From the NCBI RefSeq assembly GCF_019396325.1, contig NZ_JAHKRO010000023.1, forward strand, positions 1 to 64,000: DNA of 64,000 bases, in the 5' to 3' direction. Shown piece by piece: positions 32,204 through 42,806 of this stretch. Source of the stretch: Nonomuraea ceibae. GTDB lineage: Bacteria; Actinomycetota; Actinomycetes; Streptosporangiales; Streptosporangiaceae. The notes beneath the pieces were generated by a model. The model did not search any database. It was not told the DNA's origin and saw only the letters and a program-made list of their open reading frames with translations. A program made the position numbers and the translations under genes. Every line of letters starts with the position of its first letter. Positions within the stretch are counted from its first letter, which is position 1.

Positions 32204-33291
32204 CTCTCGAACCCCTCCAGGTAGGCGGCGTACTGGGCTCGTTCCTCGTCGATCAGCGCGTGCGGCTCGGAGTAGACGTGCTCGAACATGGCGAGCGGCT
32301 CCGGGTCGGGCATCGCCAGGCAGCGGGCCCTCAGGTCGGCGCCGAGCTGCTCGGCCTCGGCCTCGATCTCGTCGATGAACGCCTGGTCGGCCAGCTCGTT
32401 CTTGAACATGTAGGACTTGACCCGCTCGATCGGGTCCTTCAGCTTCCACGCCTCCAGCTCGCTGGCCACGCGGTAGCGGGTTGGGTCGTCGGCGCTGGTG
32501 TGGGCGCCCATCCGGTACGTGAACGCCTCGATCATGGTCGGGCCCTGGCCCTCGCGGGCGTTCTTGAGCGCGGCCCGGGTGACGGCGAGGCAGGCGAAGA
32601 CGTCGTTGCCGTCGACGCGCACGCCGGGGAAGCCGAACCCGGACGCCCTGCGGTAGAGCGGGATGCGGGTCTGCTTCTCCAGCGGCTCGGAGATGGCCCA
32701 CTGGTTGTTCTGGCAGAAGAACACGATCGGCGCGTTGAACACGCTGGCCCAGATGAACGACTCGTTGACGTCGCCCTGGGAGGTGGCGCCGTCGCCGAAG
32801 TAGGCGATGGTGGCGGCGGTGGCGTCGTCGCGCTGGATGCCCATGGCGTAGCCGACGGCGTGCAGCGTCTGGCTGCCGATGACGATCGTGTAGAGGTGGA
32901 AGTTGTGCTCCTTGGGGTCCCACCCGCCGTGGTTGACGCCGCGGAACAGGCCGAGCAGCTTGAGCGGGTCGACGTCGCGGCACCAGGCCACGCCGTGCTC
33001 GCGGTAGGTGGGGAAGGCCATGTCGGCGTCGGTGAGCGCGCGGCCGGAGCCGATCTGCGCGGCCTCCTGGCCGAGGAGCGAGGCCCAGATGCCGAGCTCG
33101 CCCTGCCGTTGCAGGGCCACGGCCTCCAGGTCCACGCGCCGGACGAGCACCAGGTCGCGGTAGAGGGACCTGACCTCTTCTGGGGTCAGGTCGATGTCGT
33201 AGTCGGGATGCTGGACCCGCTCTCCTTCCGGCGTGAGGAGTTGGACGAGCTCCGGGGGTGCTTCGGCACCACGAGAGGCGTCGACGGTCAC
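32200..33291 (-). CDS. bkdA: 2-oxoacid dehydrogenase E1 alpha subunit
   Basis: A 363-residue ThDP-binding subunit. The ThDP motif runs from GDGATSQGDVNESF to FFCQNNQWAIS; the phosphorylation-loop-like segment is YRMGAHTSADDPTRYR. Family context is QGELGIWASLLGQEAAQIG. GTG 33291 has RBS AGGAG at 7-8 nt. It is the first gene of the operon and diverges from purS across a 228-bp spacer. No adjacent regulator is seen. Confidence 0.92.
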   Translation of the reverse strand: MTVDASRGAEAPPELVQLLTPEGERVQHPDYDIDLTPEEVRSLYRDLVLVRRVDLEAVALQRQGELGIWASLLGQEAAQIGSGRALTDADMAFPTYREHGVAWCRDVDPLKLLGLFRGVNHGGWDPKEHNFHLYTIVIGSQTLHAVGYAMGIQRDDATAATIAYFGDGATSQGDVNESFIWASVFNAPIVFFCQNNQWAISEPLEKQTRIPLYRRASGFGFPGVRVDGNDVFACLAVTRAALKNAREGQGPTMIEAFTYRMGAHTSADDPTRYRVASELEAWKLKDPIERVKSYMFKNELADQAFIDEIEAEAEQLGADLRARCLAMPDPEPLAMFEHVYSEPHALIDEERAQYAAYLEGFER

Positions 33292-33519
33292 GTGCCACTC
33301 CTGTGCGGTCGGGGCCGGTCCGGACGGGGTTGCCACCGGTGGCCGGCCTTCTGAGCGTCCGGACCATTTGGTGGTGGTTCGTACGCGCTTGGGGCCATCG
33401 TGGCAGACGTCACAGCCCTCCGCGCAAGCCCCATGATGTCCCCGTTCCCGTTGTGCCGCACGCAAACACGCGCCGGTAGGCTGTCCTTTGCCAACCCCGC
33501 CGTACCCAGGAGGAACGCA

Positions 33520-33765
33520 GTGGCGCGCGTCATCGTAGACGTCATGCTGAAGCCCGAGATTCTCGACCCGCAGGGCCAGGCCATCGCCCGTGCGCTGCCC
33601 CGGCTGGGTTTCTCGGGTGTGTCCGCCGTGCGGCAGGGCAAGCGCTTCGAGATCGAGCTGGAGGGTCCCGCCGACGACGCCGCTATTGCGGACGTCCGAA
33701 AGATGGCGGAGACTCTGCTGGCGAACACCGTGATCGAGGACTACACGGTCCGCGTCGAGGCGTAG
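33520..33765 (+). CDS. purS: Phosphoribosylformylglycinamidine synthase subunit PurS
   Basis: An 81-residue PurS: ARVIVDVMLKPEILDPQGQA, LGFSGVSAVRQGKRFEIELE and LLANTVIEDYTVRVE are textbook. PurS bridges PurL and PurQ and lets ammonia pass between them in step 4 of purine synthesis. RBS AGGAGG precedes GTG 33520. Unusually, an RsbW-like gene separates it from purQ. Confidence 0.95.
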   Translation: MARVIVDVMLKPEILDPQGQAIARALPRLGFSGVSAVRQGKRFEIELEGPADDAAIADVRKMAETLLANTVIEDYTVRVEA

Positions 33766-33935
33766 AACGGCATATTTCACACCTCAAATGGCCTTGTACG
33801 GCTAAAGCCGCATTCCGGCGTGCCACAATGCCACGGGTTCGCCAAGCCCAAATAACAACAGCGTGATTTTGCGGTTAGCCCCGATTTCACGGGGAAACCT
33901 ACTCCAGGTGACATTCCGGAGCCCGGAGGAGTCCG

Positions 33936-34373
33936 GTGGACATTGAGTTCTCGTTGGCACTGCCCCGGGATGCGATCGGCATCCCGATGGTCAGGCGGGT
34001 GCTTGGCGATGCCATGCGATCCTTGCATGTGAGCGAGCCCTGCATTGCCGACATGCTGCTCGCGGTCTCCGAGGCCTGCTCCAACGCCGTGCGTCACGGC
34101 GGTCCCGCCAACCGCTACGAGGTCACGGCCGCCATCGGCTACGGCCGCTGCGACGTGCGCGTCGCCGACAGCGGCGGCGGCCTGCCCTCCGTGCCGCTCC
34201 ACTTCCCGCCCGCCGACACCGAGAACGGCCGCGGCCTGCTGATCATGCGCTCGGTCGTCGACGAGATCTCCTTCGGCATCACGCCCGGCCGTGGCACCAC
34301 GGTCCATCTGCGCAAGCTGCTCGCCTGGGACGACGCGGCCGAGGCCCGCTCCCGCCAGCTCGCCGCCGTCTGA
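33936..34373 (+). CDS. ATP-binding anti-sigma-factor-type kinase (RsbW/SpoIIAB-like HATPase)
   Basis: A 145-residue stand-alone GHKL domain. N box LAVSEACSNAVRHGG, G1 box VADSGGG, G2 box ENGRGLLIMRSVVDEI, then GRGTTVHLRK. These proteins bind a sigma factor or phosphorylate an anti-anti-sigma partner; actinomycetes have many orphans. RBS GGAGGAG lies before GTG 33936. A 170-bp gap separates it from purS and 126 bp from purQ, so it may be independently expressed. Partner unknown. Confidence 0.88.
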   Translation: MDIEFSLALPRDAIGIPMVRRVLGDAMRSLHVSEPCIADMLLAVSEACSNAVRHGGPANRYEVTAAIGYGRCDVRVADSGGGLPSVPLHFPPADTENGRGLLIMRSVVDEISFGITPGRGTTVHLRKLLAWDDAAEARSRQLAAV

Positions 34374-34499
34374 CGTCTCCGCTGGTGCGGGGCGTGACGA
34401 GGAACACACGAAAGCACCGGCTACCCTAGGGAGCGCCGCCCGCCGTCCGCCCCGAAGAGACGGTGGCGTGTGCTCATTTCCTCGGAGGGGACGACAGTC

Positions 34500-35179
34500 A
34501 TGAGCGCTGCCCGTGTGGGCGTAGTCACGTTTCCCGGCACACTCGACGACCAGGACGCCGCCAGGGCCGTGCGCCTCGTGGGCGCCGAGGCGGTGCCGCT
34601 GTGGCACGCCGACCACGACCTGAAGGGGGTCGACGCGGTCTTCCTGCCCGGCGGCTTCTCCTACGGCGACTACCTGCGGTGCGGAGCCATCTCCCGGTTC
34701 GCGCCGCTGATGGAGGAGCTCATCCCGGCCGCCCGCGCGGGCCTTCCCGTGCTGGGCACCTGCAACGGCTTCCAGATCCTGTGCGAGGCGCACCTGCTGC
34801 CCGGCGCGCTGACCCGCAACGCCTCCCTGCACTACGTCTGCCGCGACCAGCGCGTGCGCGTCGAGTCGACCGACACGGCCTGGACCAACGCCTTCGAGCA
34901 GGGCCAGGAGATCACGCTGCCGGTCAAGCACGGCGAGGGCCGCTACGTGGCCTCCGCCGAGACGCTGGCCGAGATCGAGGCCAACGGCCAGGTCGTGTTC
35001 CGCTACGTCGGCGGCAACCCCAACGGCGCCATGAACGACATCGCGGGCATCCGCAACGAGGCGGGCAACATCGTCGGCCTCATGCCGCACCCCGAGCACG
35101 CGGTCGAGGAGCTGGTCGGCGCCCCGAGCACCGACGGCCTCGGCTTCTTCACCTCCATCCTCAAGAAGCTGGTGAACGC

Positions 35180-35183
<4 letters not shown>
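34500..35183 (+). CDS. purQ: Phosphoribosylformylglycinamidine synthase, glutaminase subunit PurQ
   Basis: A 227-residue class I glutamine amidotransferase that feeds ammonia to PurL. Catalytic triad C88 in GTCNGFQI, with H197 and E199 in MPHPEH. Also [17 protein letters not shown] and [12 protein letters not shown] 34500 with GGAGGGG upstream. The stop overlaps the purL start (ATGA). Confidence 0.96.
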
Positions 35184-37432
<2,249 letters not shown>

Positions 37433-37444
37433 TCCACGCCAAAG

Positions 37445-37472
37445 GGGCCGGTACGGGATGCCGTACCGGCCC
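37445..37472. terminator. Terminator between purL and the collagen-like gene
   Basis: GGGCCGGTACGG and CCGTACCGGCCC form a perfect 12-bp stem around GATG, flanked by AAAG on the left and CTT on the right. It can serve both converging transcripts. Confidence 0.75.
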
Positions 37473-37504
37473 TTCGTGTTGTGCCTGGGACTTTCGTGTG
37501 GTGC

Positions 37505-38386
37505 CTAGGACTTCAGGCAGACGACGTAGACCGAGCCCGCGGAGCCGTGGTTGCCGCCCTGGGTCGAGACCTCGGGCTGGGCGCTCTTGCTGTTGACGTC
37601 GTAGTCGTTGTTGTTGCCCTTGCTCGCCCGGACCGTCCAGCCGTTGCCGCCGCTGGGCATGCTGGCGGTCACCTGGTAGCGCCAGTCGACGGAGAAGCCG
37701 CCGCCGGTCGCCAGGTCGCCGCTCTTGCAGGTGGCCGTGCCGGAGCCGTTCTTGATGGAGGCCGTCTCCACGTAGGTGGAGAGGTTGGCCGCGCCGCCCG
37801 GGTCACCCTTCGGGCCCTGGGGGCCGCGGGGGCCGGTGTCGCCCTTCGGCCCCGGCTGCCCGTCCTTGCCGGGAAGGCCCGGCTTGCCGTCCTGGCCGTC
37901 CTTGCCCGCGGGGCCCGGCTTGCCATCCTGGCCGTCCTTGCCGTCCTTGCCGGGGAGGCCGGGCTTGCCGTCCTGGCCGTCCTTGCCTGCCGGGCCCTGC
38001 TGTCCGTCCTTGCCGGGGGCGCCGTCCTTGCCGGGGAGCCCCTGCTTGCCCTGGGGGCCGCGGGGGCCGACGGGGCCGGCGTCGCCCTTCGGGCCCTGGA
38101 GGCCCTGGGGGCCGCGGGGGCCGGCCTGGCCGCGGGTGCCCGAGGAGAGGGCGGGCTGGGTCTCGCCGCCGCCGATGATCATGCGGATCTCGGTCGTCCG
38201 GCACTTGGCCGTCGGGTTGACGATGCGCGCGTAGCGGGACTTCTTGTGCACGCAGGCGGTCACCTCACCGGCCGCGGAGGAGACGGACGAGGCGGTCGCG
38301 ACGCCACCCACGGTGAGCAGCGAAGCGGCGAGCGCGCCGGCGGAGACGAGGGCGAGCGAGCGCCCACCCCGAACCTTGAGAGCCAC
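37505..38386 (-). CDS. Secreted collagen-like protein
   Basis: A 293-residue secreted protein. A signal peptide spans about 1-33 ([23 protein letters not shown]), followed by a short Cys-bracketed domain ([13 protein letters not shown], Cys at 45 and 62). Then come 39 uninterrupted Gly-X-Y triplets (83-199), many as GKDG, GQDG and GKPG, with GPRGPQG caps, and a 94-residue C-terminal globular domain with two Cys. The triplets should form a triple helix stabilised by Lys-Asp pairs. GTG 38386 with RBS AAGGAA is chosen because the signal peptide follows at once. Two possible operators lie upstream, one of them PadR-type. Confidence 0.85.
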   Translation of the reverse strand: MALKVRGGRSLALVSAGALAASLLTVGGVATASSVSSAAGEVTACVHKKSRYARIVNPTAKCRTTEIRMIIGGGETQPALSSGTRGQAGPRGPQGLQGPKGDAGPVGPRGPQGKQGLPGKDGAPGKDGQQGPAGKDGQDGKPGLPGKDGKDGQDGKPGPAGKDGQDGKPGLPGKDGQPGPKGDTGPRGPQGPKGDPGGAANLSTYVETASIKNGSGTATCKSGDLATGGGFSVDWRYQVTASMPSGGNGWTVRASKGNNNDYDVNSKSAQPEVSTQGGNHGSAGSVYVVCLKS

Positions 38387-38414
38387 GGCTTTCCTTCCGA
38401 AGAACAGGTGATGT

Positions 38415-38429
38415 TCATGTTGAACATGA
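38415..38429. promoter_or_regulatory. Palindrome upstream of the collagen-like gene
   Basis: TCATGTT and AACATGA surround a single G, a perfect 7-bp inverted repeat. It lies 29-43 bp before the GTG at 38386, suitable for a repressor site or a 5'-UTR hairpin. Confidence 0.5.
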
Positions 38430-38455
38430 GATTCACGTTTCAACCGTTCCATCGG

Positions 38456-38471
38456 ATGGCAGAAGTGACAT
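38456..38471. promoter_or_regulatory. Second PadR-type site (15 of 16 match to the 8.8-kb operator)
   Basis: ATGGCAGAAGTGACAT here versus ATGTCAGAAGTGACAT at 8808-8823. It overlaps the likely -10 region (minus-strand TACGTT/TTATGT) of the collagen-like gene, where bound repressor would block transcription. Confidence 0.6.
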
Positions 38472-38579
38472 AACGTATCCATCACGAAACACAGCGTGAC
38501 AGAACGGGCTGACGTCACTTGACGGGTCAAGAAGTGTCGAACCCGTAAAACAACACAGTGGCCCCTGGCCCCGCCCGTG

Positions 38580-38585
38580 GATAAT
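38580..38585 (+). promoter_or_regulatory. -10 box of the cyclase gene (leaderless)
   Basis: GATAAT lies 7 nt before GTG 38593. No RBS is present. Confidence 0.6.
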
Positions 38586-38592
38586 CAGGGGC

Positions 38593-40596
38593 GTGTCAGC
38601 CCCCTACCTGCCGCCCGCCACGCAACCCGTGCGCGGAGTCGTCTGGGTCATCCATCTGGCGCTGCCCATGCTCGGGCTGTGGCTGCTGCTCGCCCAGCCG
38701 GACCTGAACGTCATGTGGCACCACAATCCCAGCCACTTCTGGCTGATCGTCGCCGTGGCCGGGCTGAACGTGGTGCTGGGCACGCTGATCAGCGAGGCGT
38801 CGCGGCGACGGCGGGACGCCCGGCTGTTCCTGGTCTCGATGGTGTTCGTCAGCAGTGCCGGGTTCTTCTTCATGCACGGGCTGGCGACGCCGCAGATCAT
38901 CCTGCCCAAGGGGTCGCTCGGGTTCGACCTGGGGCAGATGGCCGGGCTCACGGTGGCCTCGGGGTTCGCGTTCGCCTCGGCGCTGCCGCTGGGCGAGCGG
39001 GCGGCGCGGGCGGTGCTGAAGGCGCAGCACGCGGTGCGCGGGGCGCTGTTCGGGTTCATGGTGCTGTGGGGGCTGGCCTCGCTGCTGCCGGGCTGGACGC
39101 CGCTGAGCCGCCCGCCGGAGGGGTCGCCCGCCGGGTGGGTGGCGTGGGGGTCGCTGCCGGGGCTGGCGCTGTTCGCGGCGGCCGGGGTGATGATGTTCCT
39201 GCTGCACCGGCGGCGGCCGTCGGCCATGCTGATCAGCCTCATCACCGCCTACGCGCTGCTGGCCGAGTCGATGGTCGCCGGGATGTCGCAGCTCAACTGG
39301 CATCTGACGTGGTGGGAGTGGCACGTCCTGCTGACGTTCGCGTTCGGGTTCGTCGCCTACAGCGCCTACCTGCAGTTCAGGCGGGAGGGGTCGGGCGCCG
39401 GGCTGTTCGACTCGGTGACGCTCTCGGCGACGGTGCGGCGCATCCAGCAGGACTACGACCGGGCGCTGGAGGAGCTCGTCGAGCACGTGCGGCGGGGCGA
39501 GCCGCTGGCAGCGACCCGGCTGTCGGGCAAGTTCCGGCTGAACGAGGGCCAGGCGGCGGTGCTCGACCGGGCCGGCCGGGCGCTGGCCGACGAGCGGGCG
39601 CTGTCGGAACGGCTGGCCGCGCTGGTTGACGTGGGCGCCAGGACCCGCGTCGGCCTGCCCGAGACCGAGCTGCTGGCCACGGCCCTGGACCGGGTCAGGC
39701 AGGCGTACGGGGACGTGCGGATCGGGCTGGTCTCCGAGGGCCGCACCCGGATCGGGTCGCGCGAGTATCACTTCACCACGCACGCGCCGATCCGCCGCGA
39801 CGAGCTGGTCGCCTACCCGCTGACGGTGAAGAACCGGCTGGCCGGCGTGCTGGAGGTGCCCGCCGGGCGGGGCGCGCACGACGAGGCGCTGGCCGCCACG
39901 CTGGCCGGGCAGCTGTCGATCTCGCTGGAGAACGCCCGCCTCTACCGGGAGCTCGACACGCTCTTCCGCCAGTACATGTCGCCGGACGTGGCCAACGCCC
40001 TGCTCGCCGATCCGGGCCAGGCGGCGCTGGGCGGCCGGTTGCAGGAGCTGACCTCGCTGTTCGCCGATCTGAAGGGGTTCACCACGTTCTCGGAGCGGGT
40101 GACGCCGGGCGAGATCGTGGAGATGCTGAACCGCTATCACACGGCGGCGGTGCCGTGCATCCTGGCCAACGGCGGCACGATCGTGCAGTTCGTCGGTGAC
40201 GCGCTGCTGGCGGTGTTCAACGCCCCGGCGGCGCAGGCGGGCCACGCCAAGGCGGCGTGCCGGGCGGCGCTCGCCATGCAGCGGGCCGCCGCCGAGGTTG
40301 CGCGGGAGGTGGCGGGGGCGGCCGTGGAGTGGCCGACGTTCCGCGTCGGGGTCAACACCGGGCCCGCGCTCGTCGGCAACATCGGCAGCCCCGAGCTGCG
40401 CGGCTTCAACGCGATGGGCGACTGCGTGAACGTGGCGGCCCGGCTCCAGTCGCTGGCCGAGCCGGGCACGGTGGTGATCGGCGCGACCACGCTCAAGCAG
40501 CTCGGCGCGGGGGCCCGGGTCGATCCGCTCGGCAGGCTGAGCCTCAAGGGCAAGGAGGAGCCCGTGGAGGCGTACGTTCTCACAGAAATGGCATAG
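38593..40596 (+). CDS. Membrane-bound class III adenylate/guanylate cyclase with GAF-like domain
   Basis: A 667-residue cyclase. Six to seven TM helices cover about 15-265, a linker and GAF-like domain about 270-455, and the catalytic domain about 475-665. Both metal-binding Asp (LFADLKGFTTFSE, FVGDALLAVF) and the transition-state Asn/Arg (VNVAARL) are present. The substrate-defining positions read Gln (IVQFVGD, usually Lys) and Asn (FNAMGD, usually Asp or Thr), so the base specificity may be unusual. The next gene is a Crp-type regulator, its likely effector target. It probably senses a membrane or small-molecule signal. Leaderless GTG start. Confidence 0.9.
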   Translation: MSAPYLPPATQPVRGVVWVIHLALPMLGLWLLLAQPDLNVMWHHNPSHFWLIVAVAGLNVVLGTLISEASRRRRDARLFLVSMVFVSSAGFFFMHGLATPQIILPKGSLGFDLGQMAGLTVASGFAFASALPLGERAARAVLKAQHAVRGALFGFMVLWGLASLLPGWTPLSRPPEGSPAGWVAWGSLPGLALFAAAGVMMFLLHRRRPSAMLISLITAYALLAESMVAGMSQLNWHLTWWEWHVLLTFAFGFVAYSAYLQFRREGSGAGLFDSVTLSATVRRIQQDYDRALEELVEHVRRGEPLAATRLSGKFRLNEGQAAVLDRAGRALADERALSERLAALVDVGARTRVGLPETELLATALDRVRQAYGDVRIGLVSEGRTRIGSREYHFTTHAPIRRDELVAYPLTVKNRLAGVLEVPAGRGAHDEALAATLAGQLSISLENARLYRELDTLFRQYMSPDVANALLADPGQAALGGRLQELTSLFADLKGFTTFSERVTPGEIVEMLNRYHTAAVPCILANGGTIVQFVGDALLAVFNAPAAQAGHAKAACRAALAMQRAAAEVAREVAGAAVEWPTFRVGVNTGPALVGNIGSPELRGFNAMGDCVNVAARLQSLAEPGTVVIGATTLKQLGAGARVDPLGRLSLKGKEEPVEAYVLTEMA

Positions 40597-40617
40597 CTGC
40601 CCGCCGCTCCGTACGGA

Positions 40618-40623
40618 CATAAT
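40618..40623 (+). promoter_or_regulatory. -10 box of the Crp gene (leaderless)
   Basis: CATAAT lies 7 nt before ATG 40631. It gives the regulator a promoter separate from the cyclase. Confidence 0.6.
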
Positions 40624-40630
40624 CGGGCGC

Positions 40631-41293
40631 ATGACGCCAGAGGCCGGCGAGTTCCTGTCCACGCTCACCCCCGACGAGGTCCAGGCGGTGCTCGCCGCGG
40701 GGCGGCCGCGACGGTGGGAGCGCGGGACGACGGTGATGACCGAGGGCGACACCTCCGACTGGGTGCTCGTGCTGACCGCGGGCCGGGTCAAGGTCTCGTC
40801 CCATACGAGCGGCGGCACCGAGGTGGTGCTCGCGGTGCGCGGTCCCGGCGCGCTGCTGGGCGAGATGTCGGCCATCGACGGCTCGCCGCGCTCGGCCACG
40901 GTGACCGCGCTGGAGCCGGTCTCGGGGGTGGTGATCCGCGACTTCACCGGTTTCCTCCAGGATCACGGGCGGGTGGCCGTCCTGCTGCTGCGGCTGGTCA
41001 CCGAGCGGCTGCGCGACTCCGACCGCAAGCGGATCGAGTACGGCGCGTTCGACACGACGGGACGGGTGGCGACGCGGCTGATCGAGCTGGCCGAGCGCTA
41101 CGGCGAGCAGACGCCGGGCGGGCTGCGCGTGGCGCTGCCGCTGTCGCAGGACGAGCTGGCGGGCTGGACGGGGGCGTCGCGCGAGGCCGTCAGCAAGGCG
41201 TTGCGCTCGCTGCGCGACCGGGGGCTGATCGAGACCGGACGGCGGCGCGTGGTCGTCCACGACCTGGACGGGCTGCGCCGGCGGGCCCGCTGA
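40631..41293 (+). CDS. Crp/Fnr-family transcriptional regulator
   Basis: A 220-residue regulator. The cyclic-nucleotide-binding fold (about 10-125) keeps the phosphate-binding cassette GALLGEMSAIDGSPRSATVTA in the canonical GE...RSA pattern, split here as GEMSAIDG and SPRSATV, so cNMP binding is likely. The Crp winged helix (about 150-215) has PLSQDELAGWTGASREAVSK as recognition helix region. No Cys cluster, so not an Fnr. It follows the cyclase by 34 bp; the two are a plausible sensor/effector pair. Confidence 0.92.
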   Translation: MTPEAGEFLSTLTPDEVQAVLAAGRPRRWERGTTVMTEGDTSDWVLVLTAGRVKVSSHTSGGTEVVLAVRGPGALLGEMSAIDGSPRSATVTALEPVSGVVIRDFTGFLQDHGRVAVLLLRLVTERLRDSDRKRIEYGAFDTTGRVATRLIELAERYGEQTPGGLRVALPLSQDELAGWTGASREAVSKALRSLRDRGLIETGRRRVVVHDLDGLRRRAR

Positions 41294-41331
41294 ACTATTT
41301 TCTAGAATTTCCCTCACCCCGCCGCGAAGTG

Positions 41332-41348
41332 GACGTACGTCGTACGTC
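41332..41348. promoter_or_regulatory. Perfect palindrome in the promoter of the first MFS gene
   Basis: GACGTACG-T-CGTACGTC, immediately followed by the -10 box CATAGT (41348-41353) that stands 7 nt before ATG 41361. The core ACGTCGTAC also occurs in the operator at 44244, pointing to the TetR protein encoded at 43559. Confidence 0.7.
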
Positions 41349-41360
41349 ATAGTTGAAGGC

Positions 41361-42806
41361 ATGGTCGCGATCTCCCCCGATCAACATGCCAGGATGCGTT
41401 ACGCGTGGCGCGTCTGCTCGGTCACCAGCCTGGGGCTCGTCCTCATCGGCATCGCGGGCAGCACGCTCAACGTGGCGCTCCCCGCGGTCGTCCGGCACTT
41501 CCAGGCCACGCCGTTCGAGTCGGGGTGGATCCTGCTGGCGTTCCTGCTGGTCAACACCGCGAGCCTGGTGTTCTTCGGGCGGGTGGCCGACCTGCTGGGC
41601 CGGCGGGAGGTCTACCTGGCCGGGTTCGCGCTGTTCACGGTGGCGTCGCTGCTCGCCGGGCTGTCGCCCGACGTGTGGTTCCTGGTCGCGATGCGGGTGG
41701 TGCAGGCCGTCGGGGCGGCGATGATCCTGGCGAACGGGACCGTGATCATCACCGACGCGTTTCCGCCCGAGAAGCTCAGCCAGGGCATGGGCGTCTACAT
41801 CGGCACGCTGTCGGTGGCCCAGCTCGCCGGGCCCACGCTGGGCGGGCTGATCGCCTCCACCGCCGGGTGGCAGTGGATCTTCTGGGTGAACGTGCCCGCC
41901 GGGGTGATCGCCGTCGTCTGGGGGGCGGTCACGCTGCGCAAGATGCCGCGCGGGCCCAAGCAGCCGGTGGACGCGCTGGGCAACGCGCTGGTGTTCGCCG
42001 CGCTGTCGGCCATCCTGCTCGCGCTCTCCGAAGCCGGCTCCGGCGGGCTGACCAGCCCGGTCGTGCTGGCCGGCGCAGCGGTGTTCGTCGTCCTGGTCCC
42101 GGTCATCGTGCTGGTCGAGCGGCGGGCCTCGCACCCCGTGCTGGACGTGCGGCTGTTCGGCGGGCGGATGCTGGCGTGCGCCAACCTGGCGTCGTTCTGC
42201 AACGCGATCGCCCGGGCCGCGCTGATCCTCGTGGTGGCGCTGTACTTCCAGGCGGCCCGGGGCGTGGACCCGTTCGCGGCCGGGCTCAGCGTGTTGCCGG
42301 TGCCCGTTGGCATGGCGGTGGCCTCGCCCGTCGTGGGCGCGCTCGGCCGCCGCGTCTCCCCGTACGCGCTGTCGATCGGCGGCGCGCTGATGAGCTCCAC
42401 CGGCCTGGGCGTGCTGATGCTGACGGCCGACCCCGGCACCCCGTACTGGATCATCGGGATCGGCCTGTTCGTGGCCGGGTGCGGCAGCGGCGCCTTCCTG
42501 ACCGGCAACACCACGCAGGTCATGGCCGCCCTGCCCAGCGGCAGCCTGGGCGTGGTGAACGGCTTCCGGCTCATGGTGATGAACGTGGGCGTGGTGCTCA
42601 GCATCGGCCTGTCGCTCAGCGTCCTGGGCAGCGCCGTCGGGCCCGAGGTGCGCGCGCAGGTCTACGCGGGCACCCTGTCGACGCTCTCGCCGGTCGCGGT
42701 GGACCAGCTCATGCAGGGCTTCCAGCGCACGTACGCGGTGCTGTTCGCGGTCGCGGTCGCCGGGGCCGTGCTGGCGGCCCTGGCCCGCTCGCGCAAGGTC
42801 ACCTGA
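41361..42806 (+). CDS. MFS drug exporter, DHA2 (14-TM, EmrB/QacA-like)
   Basis: A 481-residue, 14-helix proton antiporter. Motif A is GRVADLLGRREVYLAG, motif C-like VLANGTVI and GPTLGGLIAS, with MFS helices throughout. Likely exports a toxic compound; the substrate is unknown. Leaderless start directly behind a palindromic operator. The 3' end overlaps the convergent MTHFR-like gene by 8 bp. Confidence 0.9.
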   Translation: MVAISPDQHARMRYAWRVCSVTSLGLVLIGIAGSTLNVALPAVVRHFQATPFESGWILLAFLLVNTASLVFFGRVADLLGRREVYLAGFALFTVASLLAGLSPDVWFLVAMRVVQAVGAAMILANGTVIITDAFPPEKLSQGMGVYIGTLSVAQLAGPTLGGLIASTAGWQWIFWVNVPAGVIAVVWGAVTLRKMPRGPKQPVDALGNALVFAALSAILLALSEAGSGGLTSPVVLAGAAVFVVLVPVIVLVERRASHPVLDVRLFGGRMLACANLASFCNAIARAALILVVALYFQAARGVDPFAAGLSVLPVPVGMAVASPVVGALGRRVSPYALSIGGALMSSTGLGVLMLTADPGTPYWIIGIGLFVAGCGSGAFLTGNTTQVMAALPSGSLGVVNGFRLMVMNVGVVLSIGLSLSVLGSAVGPEVRAQVYAGTLSTLSPVAVDQLMQGFQRTYAVLFAVAVAGAVLAALARSRKVT

